The translations under genes were made by a program, and so were the position numbers. From Candidatus Krumholzibacteriota bacterium (GTDB lineage: Bacteria > Krumholzibacteriota > Krumholzibacteriia > Krumholzibacteriales > Krumholzibacteriaceae), in the NCBI GenBank assembly GCA_030667985.1, contig DAOUUU010000005.1:1-41631 (forward strand): 41,631 nucleotides of DNA, in the 5' to 3' direction. Numbering within the stretch: position 1 is the first letter of the stretch; the number at the start of each line of letters is the position of its first letter. The notes under the pieces were generated by a model. It saw only the letters and a program-made list of their open reading frames with translations, searched no databases and was not told the origin of the DNA. Below, in pieces: positions 41,130-41,631 of this stretch.

Positions 41130-41631
41130 GGGTCTCTCCTTTTCCGCTGGCGACACGTGCCATTCTGATGAGAAATAGCAATACCGCTACGGCCAGAGCG
41201 GCTGCGAGTATATAATTGATGTTCAGCTCGGACACTATACCCTGAAATGCATTTATGATCGTCTTGAGCGCGACTTCGTAGTTCTTGAAGGAATTCAACT
41301 GCTCCAGGAGATGGTCCATCAGGCGGGGCAGCTCCCTCGTCAGAACAATGACCGAGCCGAAAAGCGCGGCTGTCGCCTGCAAGGCGCCAAGCAATATGTC
41401 GAGTAATGGCCTATAGGCACTGACGAACAGGGCGAAAACGGCGGTGATCGTACCGGTGATACGGACTGGCGCGGGCAGACGCCCCCACATCCCGCCGAAT
41501 ACGCCGACCGCTTTCCTGGCGGGGCTCTTGCGGTATCTCGCAACATCGACCCGGGCCATCACACTGCTGTTGAAATCAACGGACGGCGCGAACCTGGGGA
41601 TGCCCTCCAGCGCGGCAAAGACGCTGGCGTA
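41113..41631 (-). CDS. Probable anti-sigma factor, 5' end cut by window edge
   Basis: The minus-strand frame is open from the window edge to the stop at 41113, with no start codon required within the window (172 codons visible). The first part, ALEGIPRFAPSVDFNSSVMA, is the linker sequence commonly found between the N-terminal zinc-finger anti-sigma domain and the membrane segment in anti-sigma factors (PSPGF..RVMARV pattern). It is followed by two or three hydrophobic helices (about visible residues 60-85 and 137-160). The sigma factor gene, if adjacent, is outside the window. The internal GTG/ATG at 41562-41559 could mislead annotation into a shorter standalone protein. Confidence 0.65.
   Translation of the reverse strand, partial: YASVFAALEGIPRFAPSVDFNSSVMARVDVARYRKSPARKAVGVFGGMWGRLPAPVRITGTITAVFALFVSAYRPLLDILLGALQATAALFGSVIVLTRELPRLMDHLLEQLNSFKNYEVALKTIINAFQGIVSELNINYILAAALAVAVLLFLIRMARVASGKGETHASVI

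Overview
The window is a dense bacterial chromosome segment. Nearly all genes lie on the minus strand; only an LpxH-type hydrolase and rlmN are on the plus strand. Several traits point to an uncultured diderm of the FCB superphylum outside Bacteroidota, perhaps a Krumholzibacteriota- or Eisenbacteria-like lineage. These are T9SS-type C-terminal sorting domains (FNPST-type), a PorV/PorQ-like outer-membrane protein, an Omp85 barrel, a lipid A-type hydrolase and a short primary sigma factor without region 1.1. Shine-Dalgarno sites and TTGACA-N17-TATAAT promoters are common, which is unlike Bacteroidota. The taxonomic placement is inference.

Reading in the minus-strand direction (high to low coordinates): 41.6-39.9 kb holds the tail of a probable anti-sigma factor and a membrane protein with a bactofilin-like beta segment. 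Next come an Omp85 protein (38.3-39.8 kb) and a secreted HEFGH metallopeptidase with a sorting domain (36.8-37.9 kb). rlmN (+) diverges from a ppx/gppA gene that overlaps an NtrC-type response regulator (33.3-35.7 kb). A small secreted protein and a 1021-residue TPR/AAA+ sigma54 activator follow (29.6-33.1 kb). An 880-bp gene-free, hairpin-rich stretch then leads to a lipoprotein gene whose start is preceded by an exact sigma54 promoter (TGGCAC-N5-TTGC). Beyond it lie an M6-peptidase-like protein that has lost its zinc motif, a PorV-like protein, lpxH (+), a small coiled-coil protein and the sigma factor gene.

From 20.8 kb down the order is: an M23 peptidase; an amidase - CdaR/YbbR - tethered PhnD-like protein operon; a VanZ - hisS - aspS operon; two small lipoproteins, one with LysM repeats; and a tightly packed run phoH - pgpH-like HD phosphodiesterase - ybeY - CorC/HlyC - DUF502 - mgtE - recO - glyQ - glyS. 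The left edge has a possible structured RNA with its own promoter, followed by a truncated secreted protein gene.

Most genes are core envelope, translation and RNA-metabolism genes. The less ordinary parts are the sigma54-linked region at 28.7-32.7 kb, where a lipoprotein and a candidate small RNA both have sigma54-like promoters just downstream of a sigma54 activator; the dead M6-like protein; and three candidate structured RNAs. No tRNA, rRNA, CRISPR array, insertion sequence or prophage gene was recognised.
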